Origin: Ulvibacter sp047614245
Lineage (GTDB): Bacteria > Bacteroidota > Bacteroidia > Flavobacteriales > Flavobacteriaceae
Length of the DNA: 12,425 nt
Assembly (NCBI GenBank): GCA_047614245.1
Contig: JBLHIC010000078.1
Span: forward strand, 1 to 12,425
Reading direction: 5' to 3'
The translations under genes were made by a program, and so were the position numbers. Positions 1 to 6,340 of this stretch are shown piece by piece (position 1 is the stretch's first letter; every line of letters begins with the position of its first letter). The notes beneath the pieces were generated by a model, which saw nothing but the letters and a program-made list of their open reading frames with translations, had not been told where the DNA came from and ran no database searches.

Positions 1-1
1 T

Positions 2-142
2 ACCGAATTAGACACTGAAACGCTTCATGGTCTTCAAGAAGCCTATTTGATTGCCAATCATATGAGTTGGTTGAAATCCCTTTCAGAAAACATTAAAAAG
101 GCGACTGAAAGCTATGGTTCTTCTCTCGCAGATGAGCAGTAG
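2..142 (+). CDS. C-terminal end of an unrecognised protein (partial, cut by window start)
   Basis: The frame starting at base 2 is open for 46 codons and ends at TAG 140-142. It reads as a helical, polar tail (from TELDTETLHGLQEAYL to KKATESYGSSLADEQ), rich in Leu, Glu, Lys and Ser and without membrane segments, cysteines or a recognisable motif. The other two forward frames give no longer reading in this stretch, and codon use fits the neighbouring genes, so a real gene end is likely. I do not recognise the family; the piece is too short to assign a function. It is followed by 455 bases without a gene. Confidence 0.5.
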   Translation, partial: TELDTETLHGLQEAYLIANHMSWLKSLSENIKKATESYGSSLADEQ

Positions 143-203
143 CTATTTTATTAATTTTCAGAAAACACTTCTAGCATGCCTATCATTAGTACTTACAGGT
201 CAT

Positions 204-356
204 TAAATCGAGTTTGCGAGATTCACGAGCTCCAATAAAATAGTAGCGCTGAGCTAAATCGAGTTTGCGAGATTCACGAGCTCCAATAAAATAGTAGCGC
301 TGAGCTAAATCGAGTTTGCGAGATTCACGAGCTCCAATAAAATAGTAGCGCTGAGC
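204..356. repeat. Three perfect 51-bp tandem repeats
   Basis: The unit starting TAAATCGAGTTTGCGAGATT and ending AGTAGCGCTGAGC occurs at 204-254, 255-305 and 306-356 with no mismatch, followed by the first four bases of a fourth unit (357-360). There are no spacers, so it is not a CRISPR array. Each unit carries internal CGAG words and a GAGCT...AGCTC dyad. Because 51 is a multiple of three, one minus-strand frame stays open through all copies (AQRYYFIGARESRKLDL per unit), but it has no start codon and is bounded by stops on either side, so I do not call a gene. All forward frames contain stops. Perfect identity points to recent amplification. Confidence 0.95.
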
Positions 357-367
357 TAAACAGCCCT

Positions 368-416
368 CCCTAACGTGCCTTTTCCTGCCCGAATATGGTC
401 AGGCGGGCGTTACGGG
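368..416. repeat. GC-rich imperfect inverted repeat, REP-like or attC-like
   Basis: The outer arms are CCCTAACG (368-375) and CGTTACGGG (408-416, one bulged C). The inner arms are CCTG (384-387) and CAGG (400-403). The unpaired segments between them are unequal (8 and 4 bases), and the loop is about 12 bases. The right half contains GGCGGGCGTTA, a string that also ends some integron attC sites, but the element is shorter than usual attC sites and no integrase or cassette genes are visible. A dispersed REP-like hairpin is the more cautious reading. It lies directly after the 51-bp repeats. Confidence 0.5.
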
Positions 417-597
417 CATGAAAATTCATGGCTTCACACTCAATTGCGTTAATAAAAGGTCTTATAGACATTTTTAATTAAAGACTATTTGAACTTGTAT
501 CCAAACCAAATCACCCACTGGATAATTTGATCTTGACTAGCCTATTGTTTTAAAAAAAATTTATGAGGCCGAGGAAAAAAGCTAATTTTACATTCAG

Positions 598-1473
598 ATG
601 AAATTAAAACTAGGAGAACTTGAAAGGTATTTAAAAAAGCCTTATCCGTATTACTATTATAACCAACAAAGGCTGTTTTTGTTTTTATTACTTATCTCCA
701 TTTTCAGTTTTAGTTTCTCTTACTTTTTCGAACCATTTGATGTTAATTTAGCAGAACACAAAATTAATTCTATCTGGATTTTATTAATTCACGCATTTAT
801 ACCTTTTCCTATAGCTTATCTATATTTTAGTATACTTAATAGAAATGGATTAGAGGATAAAACCTGGACCCTACGCAAAGAGCTATTAAGTCTGTCAATT
901 ATTCTATTAATTATAGGTATTGTAGGTTTTTTAATTCGGGATTTAATTTATACAAATCCTTATAACTGGTCCCTTCGGTATTTTTGGGAGGAAATTCGCA
1001 ATACGTTTTTAGTTGGCTTTCTATTTTTAATAATTGTATTGCCATTAAACCTAGAAAGGCTAAAAAACAAGCATGAATCTATTTTAAAAAGGCTTTCTAT
1101 TAATCCTGTGAAAGAGTCGAAAAATATTTTAATTTCTCTAAAAGATTCCACCTCTAATGAGAGCTTTGAGCTTAATATTAATGAATTTATTTTTGCAAAG
1201 GTAGAAAGTAATTATACCGAAATACACACTTTTTTAGCAGACAGAATAAATAAAAAATTAATTCGTATCACCCTTAAAGAATTAGAAGAGCAATTAAAAT
1301 CGTATCCCTATACCTATAAAACCCATCGTTCCTATTTGGTAAATCTCAATGCGATAAAATCCATTTCTGGAAATGCACAAGGGTATCATTTATTATTAAA
1401 AAACTGTTCTATTATAGTTCCTGTTTCTCGCTCAAAAATTGTGGACTTTAACGCTGTCTATTCGAAAATATAA
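598..1473 (+). CDS. Membrane-bound LytTR-family transcription regulator
   Basis: This is a 291-residue protein with two parts. Residues about 25-45, 58-80, 95-115 and 135-152 are hydrophobic and look like four membrane helices. Residues about 185-285 form a LytTR DNA-binding domain, with the hallmark stretches FAKVESNYTEIH (199-210), THRSYLVNLNAI (242-253) and VPVSRSK (274-280). There is no receiver domain, so it is not a classical two-component response regulator. The layout (membrane sensor part joined to LytTR) is common in Bacteroidota, where the membrane part presumably senses an unknown signal or partner. It stands 102 bases before an acyltransferase gene on the same strand, which is a plausible target. 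The start at 598 lies shortly before the first hydrophobic segment and gives a normal length. The family call is firm; the signal is unknown. Confidence 0.9.
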   Translation: MKLKLGELERYLKKPYPYYYYNQQRLFLFLLLISIFSFSFSYFFEPFDVNLAEHKINSIWILLIHAFIPFPIAYLYFSILNRNGLEDKTWTLRKELLSLSIILLIIGIVGFLIRDLIYTNPYNWSLRYFWEEIRNTFLVGFLFLIIVLPLNLERLKNKHESILKRLSINPVKESKNILISLKDSTSNESFELNINEFIFAKVESNYTEIHTFLADRINKKLIRITLKELEEQLKSYPYTYKTHRSYLVNLNAIKSISGNAQGYHLLLKNCSIIVPVSRSKIVDFNAVYSKI

Positions 1474-1524
1474 AGAGTTTATTTTGTATTTCGTCACTTC
1501 TCCTTGTCATTTGTCACAAAATAA

Positions 1525-1555
1525 AAAGTTCATAACAAATTGTTTTTAAGTTTGC
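1525..1555 (+). promoter_or_regulatory. Candidate LytTR operator: two 9-bp direct repeats, 13-bp spacer
   Basis: AAAGTTCAT (1525-1533) fits the published LytTR consensus [TA][AC][CA]GTTN[AG][TG] at every position. TAAGTTTGC (1547-1555) fits 8 of 9. The 13-bp gap matches the 12-13 bp usual for AlgR/AgrA/LytR-type sites. It lies between a LytTR regulator and the next gene. The second half overlaps a possible -7 box (1547-1554), which would favour repression. The consensus is loose and the region AT-rich, so chance remains possible. Confidence 0.3.
1547..1554 (+). promoter_or_regulatory. Possible Bacteroidota -7 promoter box for the acyltransferase gene
   Basis: TAAGTTTG matches the Bacteroidota -7 consensus TAnnTTTG exactly and lies 21 bases before the ATG at 1576. 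No clear TTG/TTTG -33 element was seen at the expected distance, so the site is tentative. A small dyad TTTGT-C-ACAAA (1510-1520) lies further upstream and could be an activator or repressor site. Confidence 0.3.
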
Positions 1556-1575
1556 AGCCGAATAAATAAAACACT

Positions 1576-2694
1576 ATGACAGAAAAAAAACGACGATACG
1601 ATTTAGATTGGTTGCGTGTAATTGCCATACTAGCCGTATATCTACACCATATTGGCATGCCGTTTAACGGAGATGAATTTCATATAATGAATTCTGAATC
1701 AAGCAAAACACTAGACGACATCATGGTGTTTTTCGAGCAATTTAGATTGCCCCTACTATTTTTAATTTCTGGTACAGGAACGATGTTTGCTTTTTCAAAA
1801 AGAACTTGGTTTCAATTTTTAAAAGAGCGAAGTAATCGTTTATTAATTCCGCTCTTTTTTGGGGTGCTATTTATTGTTCCTCCTCAAACCTATTTTGAAC
1901 AGATTAATCATTTTAATTCCTATTGGGATGTTTACGCTAATGGTTCTTTCTTTGAGGTAAACCACTTATGGTTTATAGAAAATCTATTTGTAATGTCTAT
2001 TGTATTAATCCCGTTAATTCTATTTTTAAAATCCCGTAAATCTGATGCTTTGATTAATCTATTGGATACGATTTCTTCTAAAAAATACGGTATCTTATTA
2101 TGGGTAATCCCTTTAATTATAATTACCGTTTTATTAAAAAAAATATACAAAGGCGATTCAAAAGATATTACGAACCTCTCCTCTACTTTTTATTATGGAT
2201 ATTTTTTAGTTTCTGGAATGCTGTTTACTGCATCAAAGAATATTTGGAACCATCTAAAGTTCCATCGAAAATTTAATTTTATTGCGTTTGTAATAAGCTT
2301 TATACTATTCTACGGTTATTACCTTTTACCTGGCGATTATATTTCCCCACATCTTTCCATAAGTAGCCGATGGAGTATTTGGTATTTGGTTTGTGCACTT
2401 GTTAGTTGGACGCTTGTAACAACACTACTTGGATATGGACAGCTTTGGTTTAACAAAAAAAGCACCCTTCTTAAAAAATGTAACGAAGCGATATATCCTT
2501 TTTATATTTTACATCAAACTATTCTTATTATCTTGGGGTATTACATATTAGAATTAGAGGTTTCTATTCTATCAAAAATTGTATTATTAATTTTCACTTC
2601 TTTTCCGCTTATTCTCCTTATTTATAGATTATTAATTTACCCTTTTAAAATACCCAGGATATTGTTTGGAATGAAAAAAAAGGATGTTTTATAA
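1576..2694 (+). CDS. Multi-pass membrane acyltransferase (acyltransferase 3 family)
   Basis: This 372-residue protein has about ten hydrophobic segments. The N-terminus YDLDWLRVIAILAVYLHHIG (8-27), with its His pair at 24-25, is the signature of acyltransferase family 3 (PF01757), the integral-membrane enzymes that move acetyl, succinyl or similar acyl groups onto sugars and other envelope molecules. FRLPLLFLISGTGTMF and the basic loop ending in NRLLIPLFFGVLFIVPPQ are further family landmarks, and HLWFIENLFV follows in the middle. The subgroup resembles proteins often annotated as MdoC/OpgC-like, but the substrate cannot be read from sequence. The start is preceded by an A-rich leader without a Shine-Dalgarno sequence, as is normal in this phylum. 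It is probably regulated by, or co-expressed with, the LytTR gene upstream. No terminator was seen after the stop. Confidence 0.88.
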   Translation: MTEKKRRYDLDWLRVIAILAVYLHHIGMPFNGDEFHIMNSESSKTLDDIMVFFEQFRLPLLFLISGTGTMFAFSKRTWFQFLKERSNRLLIPLFFGVLFIVPPQTYFEQINHFNSYWDVYANGSFFEVNHLWFIENLFVMSIVLIPLILFLKSRKSDALINLLDTISSKKYGILLWVIPLIIITVLLKKIYKGDSKDITNLSSTFYYGYFLVSGMLFTASKNIWNHLKFHRKFNFIAFVISFILFYGYYLLPGDYISPHLSISSRWSIWYLVCALVSWTLVTTLLGYGQLWFNKKSTLLKKCNEAIYPFYILHQTILIILGYYILELEVSILSKIVLLIFTSFPLILLIYRLLIYPFKIPRILFGMKKKDVL

Positions 2695-2746
2695 TAAATA
2701 ATTATAGGAATTTAACTCCATTCCACACACATTACACACCCCCCCA

Positions 2747-2770
2747 CACTTCGATAAGCTCAGTGACCAC
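2747..2770. repeat. REP-like dispersed sequence, CACTTCGATAAGCTCAGTG type
   Basis: CACT (2747-2750) and AGTG (2762-2765) bracket TCGATAAGCTC, making a short hairpin. From general knowledge, close variants of this word (TTCGACAAGCTCAGTG) are scattered in many intergenic regions of Flavobacteriia and related genomes. Only one copy is visible here, so the repeat status is inferred. Confidence 0.45.
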
Positions 2771-2833
2771 AAGTCATCTAAGCTCCGATTGATACAGGAT
2801 AGCATAATAAATGTTCACTCGCCCCCTCTCCTA

Positions 2834-3138
2834 TTTAATAAATTGGAGTTCGCGAATCTTATCTTCTACATTGAAATCAGCGACGTAGGTATACCCTCAT
2901 ATTGTAGCTATTTGAATACTTTTATCACTCTTGGTTTGTAGCCAATAAAGCGGCAACTTTTCAGCTAAGCCATATCCTGGATCTGATCAAAATAACGAAT
3001 GCCAAGTTTATGGGCATCCTCCAATTCTGAAAAGCTTTGTCTTCTAAACATCTCTAAATCGTTAGAAAAAATTTCTTTCTAACGTACATTGATGTATTTC
3101 GGTCTACCTAAAGCCGCTGTTACTAAACCTAATTGCAT
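2834..3138 (-). pseudogene. Aldo/keto reductase relic (N-terminal fragment, frameshifted)
   Basis: Reading down from an ATG at 3138-3136, the minus strand gives MQLGLVTAALGRPKYINV and then a TAG stop (3079-3081). The same frame continues as SELEDAHKLGIRYFD (the last six residues at 2986-3003). After a frameshift the next frame reads PGYGLAEKLPLYWLQ, then KSDKSIQIAT, a TGA (2897-2899) where the family usually has Trp, and GYTYVADFNVEDK. These pieces follow the order of an aldo/keto reductase N-terminus: the glycine-rich start, the D-A-x-x-x-G-I-R-Y-F-D strand with its catalytic-region Asp, the x-Y-G motif carrying the usual catalytic Tyr, and the KWGY-type strand. The remaining two thirds of the enzyme are missing; a possible last trace (ILYQSELR) lies near 2780-2800. 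At least two stops and one frameshift make it non-functional. It lies directly downstream of msrA on the same strand and may once have been its operon partner. Confidence 0.75.
3060..3084. repeat. Perfect 9-bp inverted repeat with 7-base loop
   Basis: CGTTAGAAA (3060-3068) and TTTCTAACG (3076-3084) are exact complements around AAATTTC. It lies inside the aldo/keto reductase relic, about 76 bases past the msrA stop, and includes the relic's first stop codon. There is no T-run on the msrA-sense strand after it, so it is not a canonical terminator, though it could stabilise the msrA transcript end. Confidence 0.5.
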
Positions 3139-3159
3139 TTTCTAATCTTTATAGACGTA

Positions 3160-3651
3160 TTAAATAAAACTGCCAAATCTCTCAAAGTGACAAGTATAAC
3201 CATTGGGTTTTCTTATTAGATAATCTTGATGATCTGGCTCTGCTGCCCAAAATGTTGAATAGGGCTCTAAAGTTGTCGCAGCATTTGCTTCCCATCGTCC
3301 AGAATCATCAACTACTTTAATGATATCTTCCGCGTCATTTTTTTCTTCTTCATTCTGAAAAAATATCGCAGATCGATAACTTGATCCAATATCATTTCCC
3401 TGCCGATCTACGGTCGTCGGATTGTGAATTCTAAAGAAATAATCTAAGATATGTTTAAACGAAGTTTCTTCCGGATTATAGGTAATTTCAATACCCTCTG
3501 CATGTCCCGGATGGTTCCCGTAGGTGGGATTGTCGTTAGTTCCACCGATGTACCCAACTTCCGTATCTACAATGCCTGACCGTAATCTAAAAAGGTCTTC
3601 CATTCCCCAAAAACAACCCCCTGCTATATATGCTTTTTTATTATTTTTCAT
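3160..3651 (-). CDS. msrA: Peptide-methionine (S)-S-oxide reductase MsrA
   Basis: MsrA reduces the S epimer of methionine sulfoxide, free or in proteins, and so repairs oxidative damage. The 163-residue product starts with the family signature GGCFWGMED; Cys13 is the attacking thiol. Glu52 (in GHAE), Asp87 (in RQGND) and Tyr92 (in GSSYRS) match in motif and spacing the Glu94, Asp129 and Tyr134 of well-studied enzymes. Cys154 in the C-terminal NGYTCH stretch is the likely recycling cysteine. The loop before GHAE is about four residues shorter than in E. coli (NPTYGNHPGHAE), as in a known short subgroup. No signal peptide is seen, so it is cytoplasmic. No partner msrB is visible; the neighbours are two gene relics. 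The start at 3651 gives the normal N-terminus just before the Cys motif. Confidence 0.96.
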   Translation of the reverse strand: MKNNKKAYIAGGCFWGMEDLFRLRSGIVDTEVGYIGGTNDNPTYGNHPGHAEGIEITYNPEETSFKHILDYFFRIHNPTTVDRQGNDIGSSYRSAIFFQNEEEKNDAEDIIKVVDDSGRWEANAATTLEPYSTFWAAEPDHQDYLIRKPNGYTCHFERFGSFI

Positions 3652-3765
3652 TTTTATATCTTTTAAATAACATTAATTATCTTCTTGCAATTTATCGTCG
3701 TTTAATTTAAGAAAAGTATTGCTTTTTCGCTTAGTTATTATATTAATTTTCCCATTAAAACTTAG

Positions 3766-4200
3766 CTATCTATTCTTTTTCAACAAGGTTTTCCTTCCAT
3801 TCTGTGTCTGTTTTATAAGTGTAGCAACGCACGACCTCATTTCTTAAAGAATTTAAACTTAGAAAAAGGTTCTTTTGTAGTTTTTGATAAAGCATATAAT
3901 GATTATAATCAATACGCTGGGTGCATAGATGATGACATCTATTTTGTAACTAGACAAAAAAACAATGCACCTTACATAAGTATTCAAGAATTTGACCTGC
4001 CTGATGTCATCAATGATACGCTTTCATTTAATGACATACATGGACGTATTCAAATTCATAGAAAACCCGAGCAAACAATGGTTAGAATTAACTACAAAAC
4101 TGCTAGACAAACAACTAAGCCTTTTTTAACAGGACCCCTTGCTATGACAAGAAAAAAAAATAAAACACTTTTACTTCTCGCAGAGAACAGTATTAAGTAA
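3766..4200 (+). pseudogene. IS4-type transposase relic
   Basis: One forward frame is open from just after the TAG at 3763-3765 to TAA 4198-4200, but it has no usable start (the first ATG is at 4078). It reads HFLKNLNLEKGSFVVFDKAY followed by NDYNQY and, further on, DIYFVTRQKNNAPY and IQEFDLPD. This is the middle of an IS4-family DDE transposase of the kind common in Bacteroidota: the second catalytic Asp lies in VFDKAY (3883-3897), followed by the FVxRxKxN strand. The first Asp region, and the third catalytic region with its Y-R-E-K signature, are absent, and the last 40 codons no longer look like transposase. No terminal inverted repeats were recognised. It ends 37 bases before the outer-membrane protein gene, so it probably landed in that gene's upstream region. 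Confidence 0.7.
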
Positions 4201-4237
4201 AGCCGTATTTTCGTCGAACACTAATGATATTAAATTA

Positions 4238-5506
4238 ATGAATAATAAAAATCTGATAAGATTTTCACTCTTTTGGAAAATAATGACCTTGTTATTACTG
4301 TTTTTCTCGGGCCCTACGTTTTCTCAATCTAATAATGACTCTATTCCAAGGTGTCCGGTTAAATCACTCCCGGAACTTTTTAAAAAGAAAGATTCTATTC
4401 TAACGTTTAAACCTATTAAGAACGACCTTTTTTTGGTGATTCCAGTTATTGGATCTTCTCCGGCAACAGGATTTCTTTTTGGAGCCATAACCCAATATAC
4501 TTTTAAAGGGGATCAAGCTAAAGACAAATACTCTACATTTAACATTGGAGCGACCTATACCACTAATGGACAACTGTTGGTGAATTCAAAAAACACTTTG
4601 TTGCTAAATAGTAACAAGATTTACTTGAATGGCGATTGGAGGTATTATATTTTTTCACAGGATAACTACGGCTTGGGATCGGATATTATACCTCGAGCAA
4701 ATGATGATGATGGTTTTGTTTTAGATGCCTTGTCACAACCTATGGATTATGATTATTTTAAATTTCATCAAACTGTGTCATTTAGAATAGTGAGTGATTT
4801 TTATATTGGAGGTGGTTTACACGTAGATGGCTATACCAATATTTCAGACAAACTATTGGACCTACCCAACAATAAACTAACGGAACATTATAAGTATAAT
4901 GAGAGGTATCGTTTTAGTACTAATGAATATTACGTTAATGGCTTGAGCCTTAATTTTGTGTTTGATTCGCGTGATAATCAAGTAAATGCCAATAACGGAT
5001 GGTATGGCAACATTAATTTTAGAACTAATCGGTCATTTAGAAATAATCAGGCATCAAGTTCTGTATTGTTCGCCGAATTTAAGTATTATATCCCCTTGAG
5101 TAAAACAAATGTTCAACATGTTCTGGCTTTTTGGACCTATGGCCAGTTTTTAACGCTTGGAGATTTACCCTATTTAAATTTACCAGCTCTTGGTTGGGAC
5201 AAAACTAGTAGGGCCAGTCGTGGCTATGTTCAGGGCCTAATTAGAGGCCAGAATTTGGCCTATATAGAAACCGAATATCGTTTTCCTATTTCATGTAATC
5301 AGTTAGTTAGTGGTGCTGTATTTGCCAATTTGATAACAGCGAGCGATAAAGACAGACATATTAAGCTTTTTGATGCTGTTCAGCCTGCCTTTGGTGTAGG
5401 ATTACGAATATTAATTGATAAATCCACCAGGACAAATCTGGTATTTAATCAGGCTTGGGGAAGGCACTCTAAAGCTTTTTATTTAAATGCTGGTGAAACT
5501 TTTTAA
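4238..5506 (+). CDS. Omp85/surface antigen D15-type outer-membrane beta-barrel protein
   Basis: The 422-residue protein begins with a signal peptide (basic start, hydrophobic core 13-24, likely cleavage near residue 29 after PTFS). It has no POTRA domains and then consists of alternating beta strands. Family landmarks are VFDSRDNQVNANNGWYGNIN (241-260), the D-x-R-D-N-x-x-x-x-x-x-G-W/Y strand turn of the bacterial surface antigen family, and SRGYVQGLIRGQNLAYIETE (327-346), equivalent to the conserved [V/R]-R-G-[F/Y] motif of the Omp85 lid loop followed by a strand ending in YRFPI. The last residue is Phe, as expected for a C-terminal strand. BamA and TamA assemble other outer-membrane proteins, but POTRA-less members like this one have no assigned role, so I name only the fold. 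A transposase relic ends 37 bases upstream. A near-match -7 box (TATTTTCG, 4206-4213) is the only promoter hint. Confidence 0.82.
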   Translation: MNNKNLIRFSLFWKIMTLLLLFFSGPTFSQSNNDSIPRCPVKSLPELFKKKDSILTFKPIKNDLFLVIPVIGSSPATGFLFGAITQYTFKGDQAKDKYSTFNIGATYTTNGQLLVNSKNTLLLNSNKIYLNGDWRYYIFSQDNYGLGSDIIPRANDDDGFVLDALSQPMDYDYFKFHQTVSFRIVSDFYIGGGLHVDGYTNISDKLLDLPNNKLTEHYKYNERYRFSTNEYYVNGLSLNFVFDSRDNQVNANNGWYGNINFRTNRSFRNNQASSSVLFAEFKYYIPLSKTNVQHVLAFWTYGQFLTLGDLPYLNLPALGWDKTSRASRGYVQGLIRGQNLAYIETEYRFPISCNQLVSGAVFANLITASDKDRHIKLFDAVQPAFGVGLRILIDKSTRTNLVFNQAWGRHSKAFYLNAGETF

Positions 5507-5526
5507 TATAGTAACGAAACTATTGA

Positions 5527-5549
5527 AGAATCTATAGTAAATCGATTCT
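5527..5549. terminator. Weak hairpin between convergent genes
   Basis: AGAATC (5527-5532) and GATTCT (5544-5549) pair around an 11-base loop, 21 bases after the outer-membrane protein stop. The convergent CIA30 gene ends at 5648. The stem is short and lacks a T-run on either strand, so termination is only a guess from its place. Confidence 0.2.
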
Positions 5550-5647
5550 GGTTTAAACTAATACTAAACTACCCTAATCAGAATGTACTGCCATTTTTTC
5601 TTAAAGTCATCCGATTAAATAAGTTTTCATAATATTCTTGATTTATT

Positions 5648-6184
5648 TTATTCCAAATATATCTTCTCAATCTCCAACGCAAATGACTCTTTGACTTTAT
5701 TGCCAATCAAAATACCTATTTCTTCCATGACCTCACCTGAAAAATTAGGCTTGTTTAGTTTATAGCCTCGATAACCAGGGTAAAAAGATCTTAATGGAAT
5801 TTTAATAGTTTCCCAATCTCCTGATGTTTTAAAGGTAGCTATATAGGAATAGCGTTGACGCGAATTATCTTTTATTCTAAACTGATAGGATTTACCATCA
5901 CCCTTTAGCTTCAATATGATATGTTCAAATTCTGAAACGGATTTTTTGTTGAAACCATATCGAATAGATGAAAAACCTCCATTGTTCTCAGTGGTCACAA
6001 AGCCTTTGAAGAGACAATTTCCTGAATCGTTAATAGTTAACTCCCCTCTAGAGAGGCCTCCCATGACGCCATCATCAACAACATACCAATTTGAGAGGTC
6101 TTTTACTTTCTTAGCATCGAAAATACTGGAGGAACTATCTTGTGACATTATACTTATCATTAGTAGCATTGCTATAAGCTTCAT
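5648..6184 (-). CDS. CIA30-domain exported protein
   Basis: The 178-residue product starts with a short hydrophobic segment (MKLIAMLLMISIMS) that looks like a signal peptide, followed by a CIA30 domain (PF08547, named after mitochondrial complex I intermediate-associated protein 30). The signature is VVDDGVMGGLSRGEL (35-49), then FKGFVTTENNGGFSSIRY (59-76). The fold is a galactose-binding-like beta sandwich, and the ending (LEIEKIYLE) is the usual last strand. Bacterial members are widespread in marine Bacteroidota and have no proven function; a role in complex I assembly should not be assumed. The gene lies 156 bases downstream of the AraC-type regulator on the same strand, with its own possible promoter in between, so it may be that regulator's target. 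The start is the only Met that preserves the signal segment. Confidence 0.85.
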   Translation of the reverse strand: MKLIAMLLMISIMSQDSSSSIFDAKKVKDLSNWYVVDDGVMGGLSRGELTINDSGNCLFKGFVTTENNGGFSSIRYGFNKKSVSEFEHIILKLKGDGKSYQFRIKDNSRQRYSYIATFKTSGDWETIKIPLRSFYPGYRGYKLNKPNFSGEVMEEIGILIGNKVKESFALEIEKIYLE

Positions 6185-6217
6185 AAAAATGTTTAATTAC
6201 TTTCTGTATATACTAAA

Positions 6218-6225
6218 CAAAAATA
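6218..6225 (-). promoter_or_regulatory. Possible -7 promoter box for the CIA30 gene
   Basis: The minus strand reads TATTTTTG, an exact fit to TAnnTTTG, ending 33 bases before the CIA30 start. No TTG element was seen at the usual -33 distance, so this is tentative. Confidence 0.35.
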
Positions 6226-6340
6226 AGAAATACTTAACTAGTACTGAAATATTTAACTGTAATTTGGCTTCAGTAAACAGGCTAAAACCCGATTATATAC
6301 CACACTATATATTTAAATTGGTACTACTACAACAAGACAT

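Larger units (their letters stand above)
143..597. other. Gene-free region with tandem repeats and a GC-rich hairpin
   Basis: No credible coding frame was seen. The stretch holds three 51-bp tandem repeats, a GC-rich imperfect hairpin just after them (both listed separately), and about 180 AT-rich bases leading into the LytTR gene. The 360-440 part is clearly richer in G and C than its surroundings, which suggests an inserted or repeat-derived island. No confident promoter for the LytTR gene was found; a TAnnTTTG-like octamer with one mismatch (583-590) is too close to its start to be convincing. Confidence 0.6.
2695..3159. other. Degenerate intergenic region: REP-like sequence and aldo/keto reductase relic
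   Basis: This 465-base stretch has no intact gene. The left third carries a C-rich run (2739-2745) and a REP-like sequence (2747-2770). The right two thirds are a decayed minus-strand aldo/keto reductase gene (listed separately), which starts only 21 bases beyond the msrA stop. Both look like debris of repeated rearrangement. Confidence 0.6.

Noticed and set aside
204..356. CRISPR array
   Set aside because: The 51-bp copies are head-to-tail with no spacers and no cas genes nearby.
174..434. Repeat-peptide gene on the minus strand through the 51-bp repeats
   Set aside because: The frame is open but has no ATG, GTG or TTG start with sensible context, is bounded by TGA upstream and TAA downstream, and the flanking residues look random.
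2739..2745. C-run as a phase-variable tract
   Set aside because: It is only seven C bases, outside any reading frame or recognised promoter spacer.
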